Source of the DNA: Verrucomicrobiales bacterium
GTDB taxonomy: Bacteria > Verrucomicrobiota > Verrucomicrobiia > Verrucomicrobiales > DEV007
Direction of reading: 5' to 3'
Assembly: GCA_029213195.1 (NCBI GenBank)
Contig: JARGNI010000009.1
Span: forward strand, 62,001 to 126,000
DNA: 64,000 nt
Part shown: positions 50,501 to 57,522 of the stretch, piece after piece
Layout of the letters: each line of letters starts with the position of its first letter
Numbering within the stretch: position 1 is the first letter of the stretch
Program-made: the position numbers and the translations under genes
Notes under the pieces: model-generated
What the model saw: only the letters and a program-made list of their open reading frames with translations
Databases searched by the model: none
What the model was told of the DNA's origin: nothing

Positions 50501-51109
50501 GTGTCTGAGGGAACGAAGAAGCTCATGGAAAAATCGACCTCGGTCCTGGAACGTGCGCTCCAGCTCGTATCGAGCCGAGCCGTTGCCGAACTGAGGGAAG
50601 AAGCCGTCCAACTCCAGCCGATCCTCACGGAAGCGGACTCGGAAAAAACTCTTATATCCGTTCAGTCCGATCCCGTCACCACCGACCTTGTCGATACCCG
50701 AATCCCGGTCGATGCCATTGTCACCGAAGGTCTCGAAGAGGAGGCCGCGGAAGAGCAGAAAGTCATCGAGACGGTGGCCGCCAAGGCGCTCTCCTACAAA
50801 TCACCGGACGAGATCAACAGCGAAGTCGAATCACTCCGCAAACGTCTCTCGGATATCGAGAAGTTTCTCGCCAACACCTACACCGAAGCGGATCGCACCA
50901 AGGAAACGATCGAAAAGGCGAACGAGGTGGCCCAGAAGACCCCTGAACTCGTCGCAGAACGTTCCAAGGCAGAGCAAGCCGCAGCTCGTGAACTTGCGGA
51001 AGCCGAAGCCGAAAGGAAACGCCAGGAGGAAGCCCTCAACGCTCAGAAAAAGCGGATCGAAGAGCTGCGCGCGAAGTATCTCGCCACTCTTCCGGAAAGG
51101 AAAGAATAA
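47543..51109 (+). CDS. Exported cytochrome c-WD40 beta-propeller protein with a very long Ala-rich coiled coil
   Basis: 1188 residues. A signal peptide (1-22) is followed by a planctomycete-type cytochrome domain with haem attachment C42-x2-C45-H46 (NKCVNCHNADEAKGG) and a candidate axial Met95 in EPFMPPKG. WD40 repeats occupy about 165-460, with recurrent SPDG...GG...VWD units such as FATGGRNGGLYVWEAATG and LASCSEDGQIILWEMLEG. From about 465 to the C-terminus (over 700 residues) the sequence is almost entirely Ala/Lys/Glu/Gln heptad-like helix, a predicted coiled coil. The protein diverges from DUF1501/PPC/DUF1549 genes, its usual neighbours in this phylum, and probably assembles with them in the periplasm. 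The upstream ATG 47396 is rejected because it puts 49 polar residues before the signal peptide. Confidence 0.9.
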   Translation: MKKISTVSLTLALSGYILTATADPSNKVTFVDDVLPILENKCVNCHNADEAKGGLNLATYSATLTGGSGGEVVVSQDPGSSRLYTLSAHTEEPFMPPKGTKANEKELKVLSDWIAGGLLETANSKARKSDKPKIDFDSITSTGKPEGPPAMPEHLLLEPEVITERPNAVPAMAHSPWAPILAVAGQKQVLLYHSSDFDLLGVLPYPEGFPQTLSFSPNGAYLACGGGRAGKSGNVVAWDIKTGERILDVGKEYDIVLGADVSPDLKNAVLGGPKRNIKLWDTVAGEQLNSIKKHPDWLLTAAYSPDGVIFATGGRNGGLYVWEAATGYEFYTLKGHTKAVTDISWRMDGNVLASCSEDGQIILWEMLEGKQVKKWNAHGGGALAVTFSPDGKLASVGRDKTVKIWEGDGKQIRSIPASDDIVLSVAFSHDNQRVFSGDWHGVVKVWDVASGAELAKIEPNPPTIEQQLAYSEKRIGELTGSIPALEKGVEVVSKELTDARNQAAAIAKTIQEATKSRDAAKAEATKFTNSVKTLTAQLEQAKALVTIRHGETKKQTDALAAGKQALQTTEAQFAKEDASLATSTTALAQAKTALDKVTADSKIPALNAEQKKKFDELAASRNAIAAQKQKIDASLTEKTKQLDPAKQALAAAEEALKKAKDASASNEQNWKAKDAALAASRQALQAAEAALAEALKQNPTPPKELVDRKNQAAQAVAAAVAAKAEAEKALNQSVAAVPPTTTKRNEAAARKSMVENELNVLRKSQADLGTKLAAADAAWEPLKDALAAGESRVAKTKQALAAATANHQKAAQAVQTTKAARDKTAQIVAATKTKVTQIEGAVAKATEEQNKAQTALAAKQNELNAANTQLAAANATLKKSEESLVAATNQQEAAKAKVDAIVKKESETKAKIEIAKKELDQSKFLAKKWQAAAINLSAHKESEELDDMALELEDMMEEEKEAKTEVAEASQARAEAEKTLAEAKSTVSEGTKKLMEKSTSVLERALQLVSSRAVAELREEAVQLQPILTEADSEKTLISVQSDPVTTDLVDTRIPVDAIVTEGLEEEAAEEQKVIETVAAKALSYKSPDEINSEVESLRKRLSDIEKFLANTYTEADRTKETIEKANEVAQKTPELVAERSKAEQAAARELAEAEAERKRQEEALNAQKKRIEELRAKYLATLPERKE

Positions 51110-51148
51110 GCCCTGCCCACCCTGTCGCGGGCGCCCCCCCCTGTCGCC

Positions 51149-51505
51149 TCATCCTTCGAAGGGATGGGGCCGACTCAACTCGCCCCCACACATCAGGCAG
51201 TGGCTGCGACGCGTGTTGGTCTTGCGCCCGCAATGCGGACAGTCGGTGATTTGACGGGAAATTTTTCCGTCCACCCTGCCGTCGCGGCTGTCGACCTCGA
51301 GGATCTTGAGATCGAGTTCTTCTTCGGTGAGTTCGGTCTTCTCCCGAACCAGTTCCCACATCGATTGACAAGCCAGGGAAAGCCGATCGAGGTGCCGCTG
51401 CATTTCATGGATTTCTGCATCGACCCGATCTACCTTGTTCCCCGCCTTCCGTGCCGATTCATTGGCTCGATGAATTTTCGCCTGCTGATGGAATTCCCAG
51501 ATCAT
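51149..51505 (-). CDS. Coiled-coil protein with C-terminal zinc ribbon
   Basis: 118 residues. The N-terminal 80 residues are helical and charged (QQAKIHRANESARKAGNKVDRVDAEIHEMQRHLDRLSLACQSMWELV), probably a coiled coil. The C-terminus has a four-Cys zinc ribbon, CPHCGRKTNTRRSHCLMCGG. There is no signal peptide or membrane span. Similar short proteins are frequent in Verrucomicrobia but lack an assigned role; a regulatory or adaptor function is possible. The start is ATG 51505; a TTG at 51526 would add seven residues. It ends convergent to the cytochrome-WD40 gene, 39 nt from its stop. Confidence 0.7.
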   Translation of the reverse strand: MIWEFHQQAKIHRANESARKAGNKVDRVDAEIHEMQRHLDRLSLACQSMWELVREKTELTEEELDLKILEVDSRDGRVDGKISRQITDCPHCGRKTNTRRSHCLMCGGELSRPHPFEG

Positions 51506-51614
51506 AGTGATTTGCTTGGTTCGCAATCATCGAAGCGCTTTCACTCTCATTCATCGAGTGCAATCTGAATCGATTTTTGGAATGACGAGGCAGACGAGCA
51601 ATTGCACTACACCT

Positions 51615-52370
51615 CTACGGAATCTCCTCGATGAGGATGGGCCTCCCCTTGTATTGCTGGACTTCCAACCCTGCTTCGCGGAGCGCAGCCCGCGCATTCC
51701 CGAGCTTGGCCGCTCTCGTAGCATCGTAGGCATACAGGGTGAAAATGGGCACTGCAGTAAACCACTCGCTCCGCCGCATCACCAATTCTCGAGAAGAATC
51801 TGGCTTCAACCCCATGACCAGGGTGCGGTGAGAAAACCGCTTGCTCACGGCATCGGGGACCGGTTCGAGGCGTTTGAGAAAAGTTCGGAGTGCCGCAGGA
51901 AGATCCAAGTTCGGATCGCGATTCCGCATCGCAATCCCCTCTCCAAACAGCGCGCCGAGAGCATTGCTGGGCAAGTCATCAGGGTGCGCTTCCGGAGGGA
52001 AAGTGCGGGAGCGGCCCGCCTCGAAATCCATCCCGCCTTCCAGTTCCCATTGTTGATGCAATGCCTCGGCCCTCCCCTTCTCTCCTGAGGCTACGCGAGC
52101 TGCCAGGGCGAGGAAATGGACAAGGTCGATCGGACCTCCCAGTGCGGTGATCAAATAGCGATCGGACACGGGATCGGAGACCGTATCCTGCTCCAGTGCC
52201 ACCTCTCGCAGCACCATCATCTTTCTCGATGCGGCCCCTGCTTCTTTCCATTCCTCCGAAGCAACCGCTTCGAGAAGGAGACGCTCAAAGGAGCCCGGCA
52301 ACTTTTCCTCGCCTGCGAAAGAAAGGCACAACAACCCTGGCAAAAATCCGAACCACCATCTTGCCAGCAT
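51615..52370 (-). CDS. Secreted hypothetical protein, 251 aa
   Basis: Not recognised. A signal peptide (MLARWWFGFLPGLLCLSFAGEEK) is followed by helical, possibly TPR-like stretches (SFERLLLEAVASEEWKEAGAASRKMMVLREVAL, LALAARVASGEKGRAEALHQQWELEGG) and a C-terminal beta/alpha part (ELVMRRSEWFTAVPIFTLYAYDATRAAKLGNARAALREAGLEVQQYKGRPILIEEIP). The final block looks like a strand-helix-strand unit, as in small ferredoxin-like domains. ATG 52370 begins the signal peptide; a longer frame to 52457 is possible. It diverges from the SHD1/propeller gene at 52485. Confidence 0.6.
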   Translation of the reverse strand: MLARWWFGFLPGLLCLSFAGEEKLPGSFERLLLEAVASEEWKEAGAASRKMMVLREVALEQDTVSDPVSDRYLITALGGPIDLVHFLALAARVASGEKGRAEALHQQWELEGGMDFEAGRSRTFPPEAHPDDLPSNALGALFGEGIAMRNRDPNLDLPAALRTFLKRLEPVPDAVSKRFSHRTLVMGLKPDSSRELVMRRSEWFTAVPIFTLYAYDATRAAKLGNARAALREAGLEVQQYKGRPILIEEIP

Positions 52371-52484
52371 TCTCCAAGAATAGCCGAAAAACCTTGCCGA
52401 GGACAAGAACAAGAGGGGCATCATCTGCTTGAGCAATACCTCGATTCCTGTTCTCATTCTTCGAAATACTCCCCTAGCCCCAAC

Positions 52485-53666
52485 ATGAGACCGATCCTCT
52501 TTCTTCTGCCCCTCCTACTCTCTGACCTCGTGTTCGCCGAGCCTCGGACCTGGACCAACACCAAGGGAACGGAGATCGAGGCAGAGCTCATCAGTCGAGA
52601 CGAAAACTCGATTACGATTCGCAGGACAGCCGACGGGAAACGCTTCGAAGTTCCTATCGAATCGTTGAGTGCTTCCGACCGGGAATGGCTCAAAGCAAAT
52701 GCGAAAGGCACCGGGAAAGGCGGAAACGGCATCTACATCGCCGTCGGAAATGGGGCTCACCGCATGTCATCTCTCGATGGAGTTGATTGGACTCACCACG
52801 TCTATCTCGACAAACCAGCTCACGACCAGAATGACCTCAAAGCCATCGACGTAGGAAACGGAACCTGTGTCGCTGTCGGGGGATTCTCCAAATCAAATAT
52901 CTTCACGACGACCGACGGAGTGAGTTGGGATAAAAACCCCTTCAACATCGGAGTCCTCAGCGGCGTTCTCTTTGTCGACGACCGGTTCCTCGTCTTTGGA
53001 GAAGGGGGGCGGGTCGCCGCCTCGAAAGATGGGGTGAGTTGGGAACAGATCGGCGATGCCAAGCTGCGAGACCACCAGAAGGCGGAAGCCGAGAATCTCG
53101 GACTCGACGAAGTCATCAAATCCAACATCCGCCGCTGGCGCCATGCGAACGGCGTTTTCGTAGGTGCTGGCGACAACTGCATTCTTGTCTCCACCAAGGA
53201 TTTCGAGAAGTGGACTTTTGCCGAGCGCTTGGAACCAAAGTCTCGTCTGTTTATCGAGTCGGACGGAAATGGATTCGTCGTTCGAGGAGACCGCACCCTT
53301 CACGTTTCGACGGATGGAATCGAATGGAGCGAAGTCACCCCTGAACTCGATGAGAAAACGAAACTCCACAGCCTCGTTCATGATGGCGAGCGCTATCTCG
53401 TCAACGACCGCTCCGGCAAGGCTTGGGAGTCATCCGATGGGAGCGAGTGGACGGAGATCGACGATGCCACCTTTCCCGGAACCCTCGCGACTCTTCGTCC
53501 CGATCTCTACTACTCTTTCGAAACCTATTGGAAGTACACCGAGGATCTGAAGATCTCGCGCGACGGCGGAAGATCCTGGGAGAGTTGCACGCTTCCTGAA
53601 CCCGCCGGAGTGACCAATATCATCTTTGCCGAGGGATTCCCCGCCTTCGCTCCTGTAGCGGAATAG
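52485..53666 (+). CDS. Secreted SHD1-domain protein with BNR-like beta-propeller
   Basis: 393 residues. After a signal peptide (MRPILFLLPLLLSDLVFAE) comes an SHD1 (SLA1 homology 1-like) domain, RTWTNTKGTEIEAELISRDENSITIRRTADGKRFEVPIESLSASDREWL, a module common in Verrucomicrobia/Planctomycetes envelope proteins. The rest is a propeller made of repeats with the BNR/photosystem-stability-factor-like signature S-x-DG-x-x-W. Examples are SSLDGVDWTHH, TTDGVSWDK, SKDGVSWEQI, STDGIEWSEV, SSDGSEWTEI and SRDGGRSWESC, six in all. Each is preceded by a G-x-x-V/F-x-V-G strand. It probably binds an extracellular ligand. The start is ATG 52485; the open frame upstream to 52116 is antisense to the neighbouring gene. 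Confidence 0.85.
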   Translation: MRPILFLLPLLLSDLVFAEPRTWTNTKGTEIEAELISRDENSITIRRTADGKRFEVPIESLSASDREWLKANAKGTGKGGNGIYIAVGNGAHRMSSLDGVDWTHHVYLDKPAHDQNDLKAIDVGNGTCVAVGGFSKSNIFTTTDGVSWDKNPFNIGVLSGVLFVDDRFLVFGEGGRVAASKDGVSWEQIGDAKLRDHQKAEAENLGLDEVIKSNIRRWRHANGVFVGAGDNCILVSTKDFEKWTFAERLEPKSRLFIESDGNGFVVRGDRTLHVSTDGIEWSEVTPELDEKTKLHSLVHDGERYLVNDRSGKAWESSDGSEWTEIDDATFPGTLATLRPDLYYSFETYWKYTEDLKISRDGGRSWESCTLPEPAGVTNIIFAEGFPAFAPVAE

Positions 53667-53673
53667 GCCGCGA

Positions 53674-54327
53674 CTAGGATTCCACCAGGCGATAGCTGAC
53701 CATCTCTCCGTCCCCCAGATACATCATCAGGATCGCATCTCCGGATGCGACGGACTGGAACAGGTCCATCATTATCTGCTCCTGGTCGGGCCACGGATAG
53801 ACAAAGAAAAGGTCCACCTCTGCCGGATCCAGTTCGTCATAGATCGCAGGCGAAGAATCGGCGCCCCCGGAAACCGCATCTCCCGGCAGAAGCAGGTCCT
53901 TTCCGCCAATACCCTCGGTTTCTTCAAAACCCGGGGGCAGGTAGCTGGTTTCGAGGATCTCCACCTCCAGTCCAAGGTCCTTGATCAGCTCCCTAGACTT
54001 GGTCACGAGGATCTCTTCCTTTTCCATTCCGACCGCTTCGAAGCCCAACAGGCTCGCGATTCCGGAAGCCATTCCAAAGCCGGAGCCCCATTCGCAGAAG
54101 AGCCCACCCGAGAGTTCCCCGGTCTCGAGGAGTTCCGAAATCCCGGCATGGATCAGGAGTGGATCACAAGGGACAAAATTTCGATAGCGGACGCCATGAC
54201 CATCGTCGTAGAAGCGGTCGATCCTCTCTGTACCGATCTCGATCAGTCTCCGAATCGGCTCGGCAGGAGTTCGTGGAGCATACTCCAGGGCGATCTCCTC
54301 GAGCATCCATCGCTCCGAATCGATCAC
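53674..54327 (-). CDS. Class I SAM-dependent methyltransferase-like protein
   Basis: 217 residues with the core of a Rossmann-fold methyltransferase. Motif I is GLFCEWGSGFGMASGIASLLGFEAVGMEKE (the Gly-rich SAM loop followed by an acidic residue), then SRELIKDLGLEVEILETSYLPPG and VDLFFVYPWPDQEQIMMDLFQSVASGDAILMMYLG. The substrate is unknown. The start is proposed at GTG 54327, which overlaps the TGA of the propeller gene as GTGA, a tight coupling signal. ATG 54306 is the alternative, and the longer frame to 54420 runs into the upstream gene. Coupling to an exported propeller protein is curious because this protein has no signal peptide. Confidence 0.75.
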   Translation of the reverse strand: MIDSERWMLEEIALEYAPRTPAEPIRRLIEIGTERIDRFYDDGHGVRYRNFVPCDPLLIHAGISELLETGELSGGLFCEWGSGFGMASGIASLLGFEAVGMEKEEILVTKSRELIKDLGLEVEILETSYLPPGFEETEGIGGKDLLLPGDAVSGGADSSPAIYDELDPAEVDLFFVYPWPDQEQIMMDLFQSVASGDAILMMYLGDGEMVSYRLVES

Positions 54328-55265
54328 TGGCCCAATTCTCCCAGTTTCTTTTTCATCATGGCGGACTGATCGGGATCGAGGATCTGCCAGCAAGCGAGAC
54401 CATTTCCCACGAGATCCCATTCATCGAACTGCCAGATGAGATTTCGTTCCGAATCGAGTGCAAAGATCTGGGGGTCGTCATCGCCCGCGTGACAATTCCC
54501 GATCACGAGACTCCCATTGTCCAACTCCTGCACCGTCGTCATCCATCCCAGTTCGATATCCGAGCTGGGAACCTTCTTTGAAATCTCCCACACCACCTTC
54601 TTCTCGGGAGAAACCTCGACGACGCTGTTTCCTCCACCAGATGCGATCAGCGTGTTTCCATTCTTCAGGCGAATCGCTCCATAGACGCGAGTACCGATCT
54701 CGTATTCCCAGACGATGTTGCCCTCGCCATCGTATTCGGTCACCACACCAGGCTGCTCGGCACAGGCAAGGTAGTTCCCATTCTCGAGAATCCGCATGAG
54801 CCTCGTCTTCTTCCGCCCGCCTTCTCCCAGTGGAACCGATTTCACCAGCTTTCCTTCCTCATCGACATGAATGATCCGACCAACTGTGCTCTCAACGATC
54901 ACGGTTTCTCCATTCGGCAAACGTGCGAAAGCATGGACATCGACCTTCTTTCCTTCGTTTCCATTTTGAGTCGCGCTGTCGTATTCCCAGACGATCTCCT
55001 TCTCGAGGTTGATCTCCTTGATCTTGGTCCAGGAATCGTGAAAGAGAATGTTTCCATTGGGAAGGAGTTGGACATCGTGATGGCCGGCGTGGCCCTTCTT
55101 CGGTCCCTCGGTTCGAAACTGCCAGAGCACCTTTCCGTCGGCATCGCAGATCGCGAGCACGTTCTTCCCATACGAAGCCCCCACGAGGACAAGACGATCC
55201 TCAAGCCCTTGAGAGGGAGTCGCGAAAATCAGGGAAAGCAGCAGAGGAAAGAGAAAAGGGCGCAT
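54324..55265 (-). CDS. Exported beta-propeller protein (PQQ/NHL-like)
   Basis: 313 residues with a signal peptide (MRPFLFPLLLSLIFATPSQG). The mature protein is built of repeated propeller blades: VLVGASYGKNVLAICDADGKVLWQF, DVQLLPNGNILFHDSWTKIKEINLEKEIVWEYD, FARLPNGETVIVESTVGRIIHVDEEGKLV, MRILENGNYLACAEQPGVVTEYDGEGNIVWEYE, AIRLKNGNTLIASGGGNSVVEVSPEKKVVWEI and VQELDNGSLVIGNCHAG. The pattern (L-x-NGNxL ... G-x-IVWEY) resembles PQQ-type/arylsulfotransferase-like propellers of unknown function common in Verrucomicrobia. It ends in a 4-nt overlap with the methyltransferase gene. Confidence 0.82.
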   Translation of the reverse strand: MRPFLFPLLLSLIFATPSQGLEDRLVLVGASYGKNVLAICDADGKVLWQFRTEGPKKGHAGHHDVQLLPNGNILFHDSWTKIKEINLEKEIVWEYDSATQNGNEGKKVDVHAFARLPNGETVIVESTVGRIIHVDEEGKLVKSVPLGEGGRKKTRLMRILENGNYLACAEQPGVVTEYDGEGNIVWEYEIGTRVYGAIRLKNGNTLIASGGGNSVVEVSPEKKVVWEISKKVPSSDIELGWMTTVQELDNGSLVIGNCHAGDDDPQIFALDSERNLIWQFDEWDLVGNGLACWQILDPDQSAMMKKKLGELGQ

Positions 55266-55364
55266 GGGTGAATCAGTCTTTCCAAAAGCATAGAAGATCG
55301 CGAGCACTCATCAAGACCCGAATCCAGGTGAAGGAATACGCCGACCGATTCCGTCCCGTCGAGC

Positions 55365-55862
55365 TCAGTGAATCTCGACATGCTCCCCTATCGCCGACTC
55401 GTAAGTCTGGTGGAGCAGGAACATTTGCTGGGCACCCAGCTTTTGCCCGAACTGAGCAACGATGTAGAGAATCGCAATTCCGCCAAGAGCTCCTCCCAGT
55501 CCCCACATCCAGGTCAGTTCGGATCCGATGATCCACTGGGCAAGGACGAGAGCACCCGCAATCAGCCCGAGGAAACCAAGAATCAGGTAGCTGAAAAGAA
55601 ACAACGACCAGGCATTGGCATTCGGGCCATAGATCCCGTGGATCGTCGTCTTTCCGCCCTCTTCTTCCAGGCTCAGGTTCAATCGTGGGGACCAGAAATG
55701 CCGATCCCGTTCCGAAATCCGAAGGCAGAAAAAATCGGGGAACTCTTTGACCTCGAACTGATCTCCGATCGGCGCGACTGATTCCCGAAGGATCTCCTGC
55801 ACCTCATTGGCACTTCTCTTCACCACCTGGGAAAAACGAGGGCGAATATGAAAGCTACTCAT
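55365..55862 (-). CDS. Two-span membrane protein of unknown function, 165 aa
   Basis: Not assigned to a family. A soluble N-terminal region (1-85) contains RSANEVQEILRESVAPIGDQFEVKEFPDFFCLRISERDRHFWSPRLNLSLEEEGGKTTIHGIYGPNANAW. Two hydrophobic segments follow at about 87-112 and 116-140 (LFLFSYLILGFLGLIAGALVLAQWIIG, LTWMWGLGGALGGIAILYIVAQFGQ), and a short helical tail contains HQTYESAIGEHVEIH. The beta-rich N-terminal part followed by two helices is like other small DUF proteins of Bacteroidetes and Verrucomicrobia. ATG 55862 is used; the upstream frame opening to 56009 overlaps the next gene. Confidence 0.68.
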   Translation of the reverse strand: MSSFHIRPRFSQVVKRSANEVQEILRESVAPIGDQFEVKEFPDFFCLRISERDRHFWSPRLNLSLEEEGGKTTIHGIYGPNANAWSLFLFSYLILGFLGLIAGALVLAQWIIGSELTWMWGLGGALGGIAILYIVAQFGQKLGAQQMFLLHQTYESAIGEHVEIH

Positions 55863-55897
55863 GACATCCCAAGGATGCCCGAGAATCGGTCCAAAAG

Positions 55898-56485
55898 TCA
55901 ATCCGCAGGAAAGACAAATCCACCGGGCACTTTTTCGATGGATGCATAAGCCTCCAGGTCGACAAGAGGGGCAACCGCTTCCTGAATCAAATCCGGATCT
56001 CCCTGGCAACGCTTCTCCAGGCTCGTGGCGATCTGGAGAGGATCGATCTCGAGGGCGAGCGAAAATGACATCTCGATTTGCTCAAGATCATCCCGGTCCG
56101 CTTCCATTTCGAAGTCGACCTCAGTTTCGAAGGAGACTTGGATCTTTCCATCCTCGATCGAGCCGAACTGGATCGCGGTCACATCCGCCGGATTGTGCTC
56201 TCCGAAAAGCAGCATCGCTGCCTCGACCGATCCAGGTTTGGGTGCCCAGGGGAACTCGAAATTCTGCAACTCGAGTCCACGGCAGCTTTTCACTGGCACC
56301 TCGATCGAGTCCACCCGGAACAGCGGAGTCAGCGTTTCGCCCTCATACTCAAACGGAGCGAAACCAAGCTCGATGAAAAATCGCAGGCTCGGCTCCTGCC
56401 CCTCTCCCGGATTCTCCGAAATTCTCTGCCCGAGTTTTCCGGACCTGGGTTGAAAAGCACCTTCTGGAAGTTCACTCATGGGCAT
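55898..56485 (-). CDS. Hypothetical soluble protein, 195 aa
   Basis: Not recognised. An acidic 195-residue protein without signal peptide or membrane spans. Its middle is beta-rich (FFIELGFAPFEYEGETLTPLFRVDSIEVPVKSCRGLELQNFEFPWAPKPGSVEAAMLLF, VTAIQFGSIEDGKIQVSFETEVDFEMEADRDDLEQIEMSFSLALEID). The C-terminal helix pair precedes the end EKVPGGFVFPAD. The alternation of strands resembles lipocalin- or SRPBCC-like folds, but that is weak. Two starts are close together, ATG 56485 and 56479. It lies 35 nt upstream of the membrane-protein gene on the same strand, so the two may be cotranscribed. Confidence 0.6.
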   Translation of the reverse strand: MPMSELPEGAFQPRSGKLGQRISENPGEGQEPSLRFFIELGFAPFEYEGETLTPLFRVDSIEVPVKSCRGLELQNFEFPWAPKPGSVEAAMLLFGEHNPADVTAIQFGSIEDGKIQVSFETEVDFEMEADRDDLEQIEMSFSLALEIDPLQIATSLEKRCQGDPDLIQEAVAPLVDLEAYASIEKVPGGFVFPAD

Positions 56486-56527
56486 CGTTAGGACGGATGA
56501 GGGAATCGCTCAACCGTTGATTCGCAG

Positions 56528-56577
56528 TTTTCCCTACGGAAAAACGCGCCTCATCGCGACAAGGAAAATCTTTCCTT
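56528..56577. promoter_or_regulatory. Two inverted repeats with a GGAAA core upstream of the sugar-acid genes
   Basis: TTTTCC-CTAC-GGAAAA (56528-56543) and AAGGAAA-ATC-TTTCCTT (56561-56577) are both perfect inverted repeats, lying 46-95 nt before the ATG at 56623 and in the 137-bp gap after the divergent gene start at 56485. Their common GGAAA/TTTCC arms suggest paired binding sites for one regulator. No regulator gene is adjacent. Confidence 0.4.
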
Positions 56578-56622
56578 TCGCCCCGTTTCAGAAGATGATT
56601 TCTCCGCCTCATTGATTGAATC

Positions 56623-57522
56623 ATGCAAACAACCCGTCCTCTCTCTCGTCGTCATTTCCTCGCTCAATCCAGCCTCTCCGCCGGAGCCCTTGCCATGTCC
56701 TCTTCTCTCTCCGCTGCCGAAGAACCACTCTTCAAAATCTCTCTAGCGCAGTGGACGATCAATCCAGAACTGAAATCGGGAAAGGTCGACAACCTCGACT
56801 TCGCCAAGGTCGCCAGCGATCACGGGATCATGGCGATCGAATACGTAAACCAGTTCTTCATGGATAAGGCCAAGGACACCGCCTATCTCGGAGAGATGAA
56901 AAAACGGGCCGCGGATCTTGGGGTAAAAAGCCTTCTCATCATGTGTGATCGCGAGGGAAACATCGGCGACCCTGACGAGAAGAAGCGGAACCAGACGGTC
57001 GACAATCACCGCAAGTGGCTCGACGCCGCCAAGTTTCTGGGCTGTCACTCCATACGGGTCAACGCGGGCAGTTCGGGAACCTGGGAGGAACAGGTGAAGC
57101 TCGCCACCGATGGCCTCTCCAAGCTCACCACGTTTGGTGCCGAGCAGGGTCTCAATGTCATCGTCGAAAATCACGGGGGCCTCTCCAGCAACGCGGACTG
57201 GCTTGCCGAGGTGATTACTGCAGTCGATCATGAGCGCTGCGGAACGCTACCCGACTTTGGAAACTTCCGGATCAAGCAGGGAGAAAGCTACGATTCCTAC
57301 AAGGGCGTCAAGAAACTGATGCCGTGGGCGAAGGGAGTTTCCGTGAAAGACCGTGTCTGGGACAGCGACCACAACGCCTCCGACCTGGACTACGACCGCA
57401 TGCTGAAAATCGTTCTCGATACCGGCTTTCGCGGTTACTGCGGAATCGAACACGGGGGTTTTGCTGGACTCAACGCTTCCCGTGAGAAGCTCGAGCAGGC
57501 CCGTGAGCGTCTTGCTGGATGA
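56623..57522 (+). CDS. Tat-exported sugar phosphate isomerase/epimerase-type TIM barrel (AP_endonuc_2 family)
   Basis: 299 residues. The N-terminus carries a twin-arginine signal (LSRRHFLAQSSLSAGALAMSSSLSAAEE, motif S-R-R-x-F-L), so the enzyme is exported folded, perhaps with metal bound. The mature part is a xylose-isomerase-like TIM barrel with FKISLAQWTINPEL, DHGIMAIEYVNQFF, SLLIMCDREGNIGDPDE, CHSIRVNAGSSGTWEEQVKLATDGLSKLTTFGAEQGLNVIVENHGGLSSNADWLAEVI, LPDFGNFRI and FRGYCGIEHGG. The Glu, Asp, His and Glu of a divalent-metal site fall in VENHGG, PDFGNF and IEHGG. The likely reaction is sugar isomerisation or epimerisation. The stop overlaps the next start (ATGA). Confidence 0.88.
   Translation: MQTTRPLSRRHFLAQSSLSAGALAMSSSLSAAEEPLFKISLAQWTINPELKSGKVDNLDFAKVASDHGIMAIEYVNQFFMDKAKDTAYLGEMKKRAADLGVKSLLIMCDREGNIGDPDEKKRNQTVDNHRKWLDAAKFLGCHSIRVNAGSSGTWEEQVKLATDGLSKLTTFGAEQGLNVIVENHGGLSSNADWLAEVITAVDHERCGTLPDFGNFRIKQGESYDSYKGVKKLMPWAKGVSVKDRVWDSDHNASDLDYDRMLKIVLDTGFRGYCGIEHGGFAGLNASREKLEQARERLAG

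Noticed and set aside
49280..50611. 443-aa minus-strand frame rich in Leu, Gly and Phe
   Set aside because: It is the complement of the Ala/Lys/Glu-rich coiled coil; the hydrophobic appearance is a by-product of GCC/AAG codons read backwards.
47543..51109. Repetitive Ala-rich region considered as a nucleotide tandem repeat or CRISPR-like array
   Set aside because: The repetition is at the amino-acid level only; there are no identical spaced direct repeats in the DNA.
51121..51175. CATCC-TTCGAA-GGGATG hairpin after the cytochrome-WD40 gene as terminator
   Set aside because: The stem is short, imperfect and partly inside the zinc-ribbon gene's coding end, with no T-tract.
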